From Thiobacillaceae bacterium (GTDB lineage Bacteria > Pseudomonadota > Gammaproteobacteria > Burkholderiales > Thiobacillaceae), in the NCBI GenBank assembly GCA_024643305.1, contig JAHENE010000142.1, positions 1 through 5,600 of the forward strand: 5,600 nucleotides of DNA. Direction: 5' to 3'. The position numbers and the translations under genes are program-made. The notes under the pieces were generated by a model. That model was not told the origin of the DNA. It made no database searches and saw only the letters and a list, made by a program, of their open reading frames with translations. The stretch's first letter is position 1. Every line of letters starts with the position of its first letter. Positions 5,462-5,600 of the stretch are shown here, piece by piece.

Positions 5462-5600
5462 ATGGCCGAATTGACGCTCCTTTGGCGTTACCATCGCGAT
5501 ATGGAGCTTTTATTGTCTTGCGCTGCCGCCCTTGCCGAATTCGATCCTGCGCAGAAATGCTTGCTTGCCACGGCTCTTTATCAGGCTTGGTGTGGCGGGA
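5462..5600 (+). CDS. start of an unidentified + strand gene, cut by the window edge
   Basis: From ATG at 5462 the frame is open to the end of the window (46 codons): MAELTLLWRYHRDMELLLSC, then AAALAEFDPAQKCLLATALY and QAWCGG. An in-frame stop at 5426-5428 and no other ATG between fix 5462 as the earliest ATG; a second in-frame ATG is at 5501. The ribosome binding site is weak for both. The segment looks like amphipathic helices and is more protein-like than the competing - strand frame, which is Arg/Lys/Gln-rich and looks like a shadow. It would be divergent from the SseB-like gene across a 49-bp gap. I do not recognise it. Confidence 0.45.
   Translation, partial: MAELTLLWRYHRDMELLLSCAAALAEFDPAQKCLLATALYQAWCGG

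Noticed and set aside
5472..5500. TTGACG as a -35 element
   Set aside because: It lies inside the putative coding start at 5462 and has no -10 hexamer at a suitable distance.

Overview
The window looks like ordinary chromosome of a betaproteobacterium, possibly a Nitrosomonadales/Methylophilales-type lineage. This rests on moderate GC, a DUF3501 protein next to a cyclopropane fatty acid synthase, an SseB-like gene coupled to a GlcD-type flavoprotein, and an Ala(GGC)-Glu(TTC) tRNA pair. The genus assignment is inference. There are no transposases, phage genes, CRISPR arrays or rRNA.

Left part, + strand (1-1932): the end of a DUF3501 gene whose start lies outside the window; a 130-bp gap with a strong ribosome binding site; a complete cyclopropane-fatty-acyl-phospholipid synthase (cfa); and a 76-residue tryptophan-rich protein whose start overlaps the cfa stop (ATGA). 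The last two are almost certainly co-translated.

Middle, - strand (1936-3181): a 264-residue exported protein or lipoprotein of unknown function, convergent with the cfa pair and ended by a clear intrinsic terminator at 1936-1967. It is followed by about 345 bp without a convincing gene, carrying two small hairpins.

tRNA block, - strand (3143-3581): a near-consensus promoter (TTTACA, 17 bp, TATAAT), tRNA-Ala(GGC), a 59-codon ORF for a two-helix membrane protein, tRNA-Glu(TTC), then a 17-bp perfect-stem terminator. The membrane-protein ORF fits almost exactly between the two tRNAs and is the most unusual arrangement here, because one transcript would have to yield both tRNAs and an mRNA.

Right part (3593-5600): an SseB-domain gene and a GlcD/D-2-hydroxyacid dehydrogenase-type FAD enzyme form a - strand operon with a 2-nt gap. 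This operon runs into the tRNA promoter with no obvious terminator between. Divergent from it, a + strand reading frame starts at 5462 and leaves the window. I found no strong evidence for a new multi-gene system; the findings below are local oddities.
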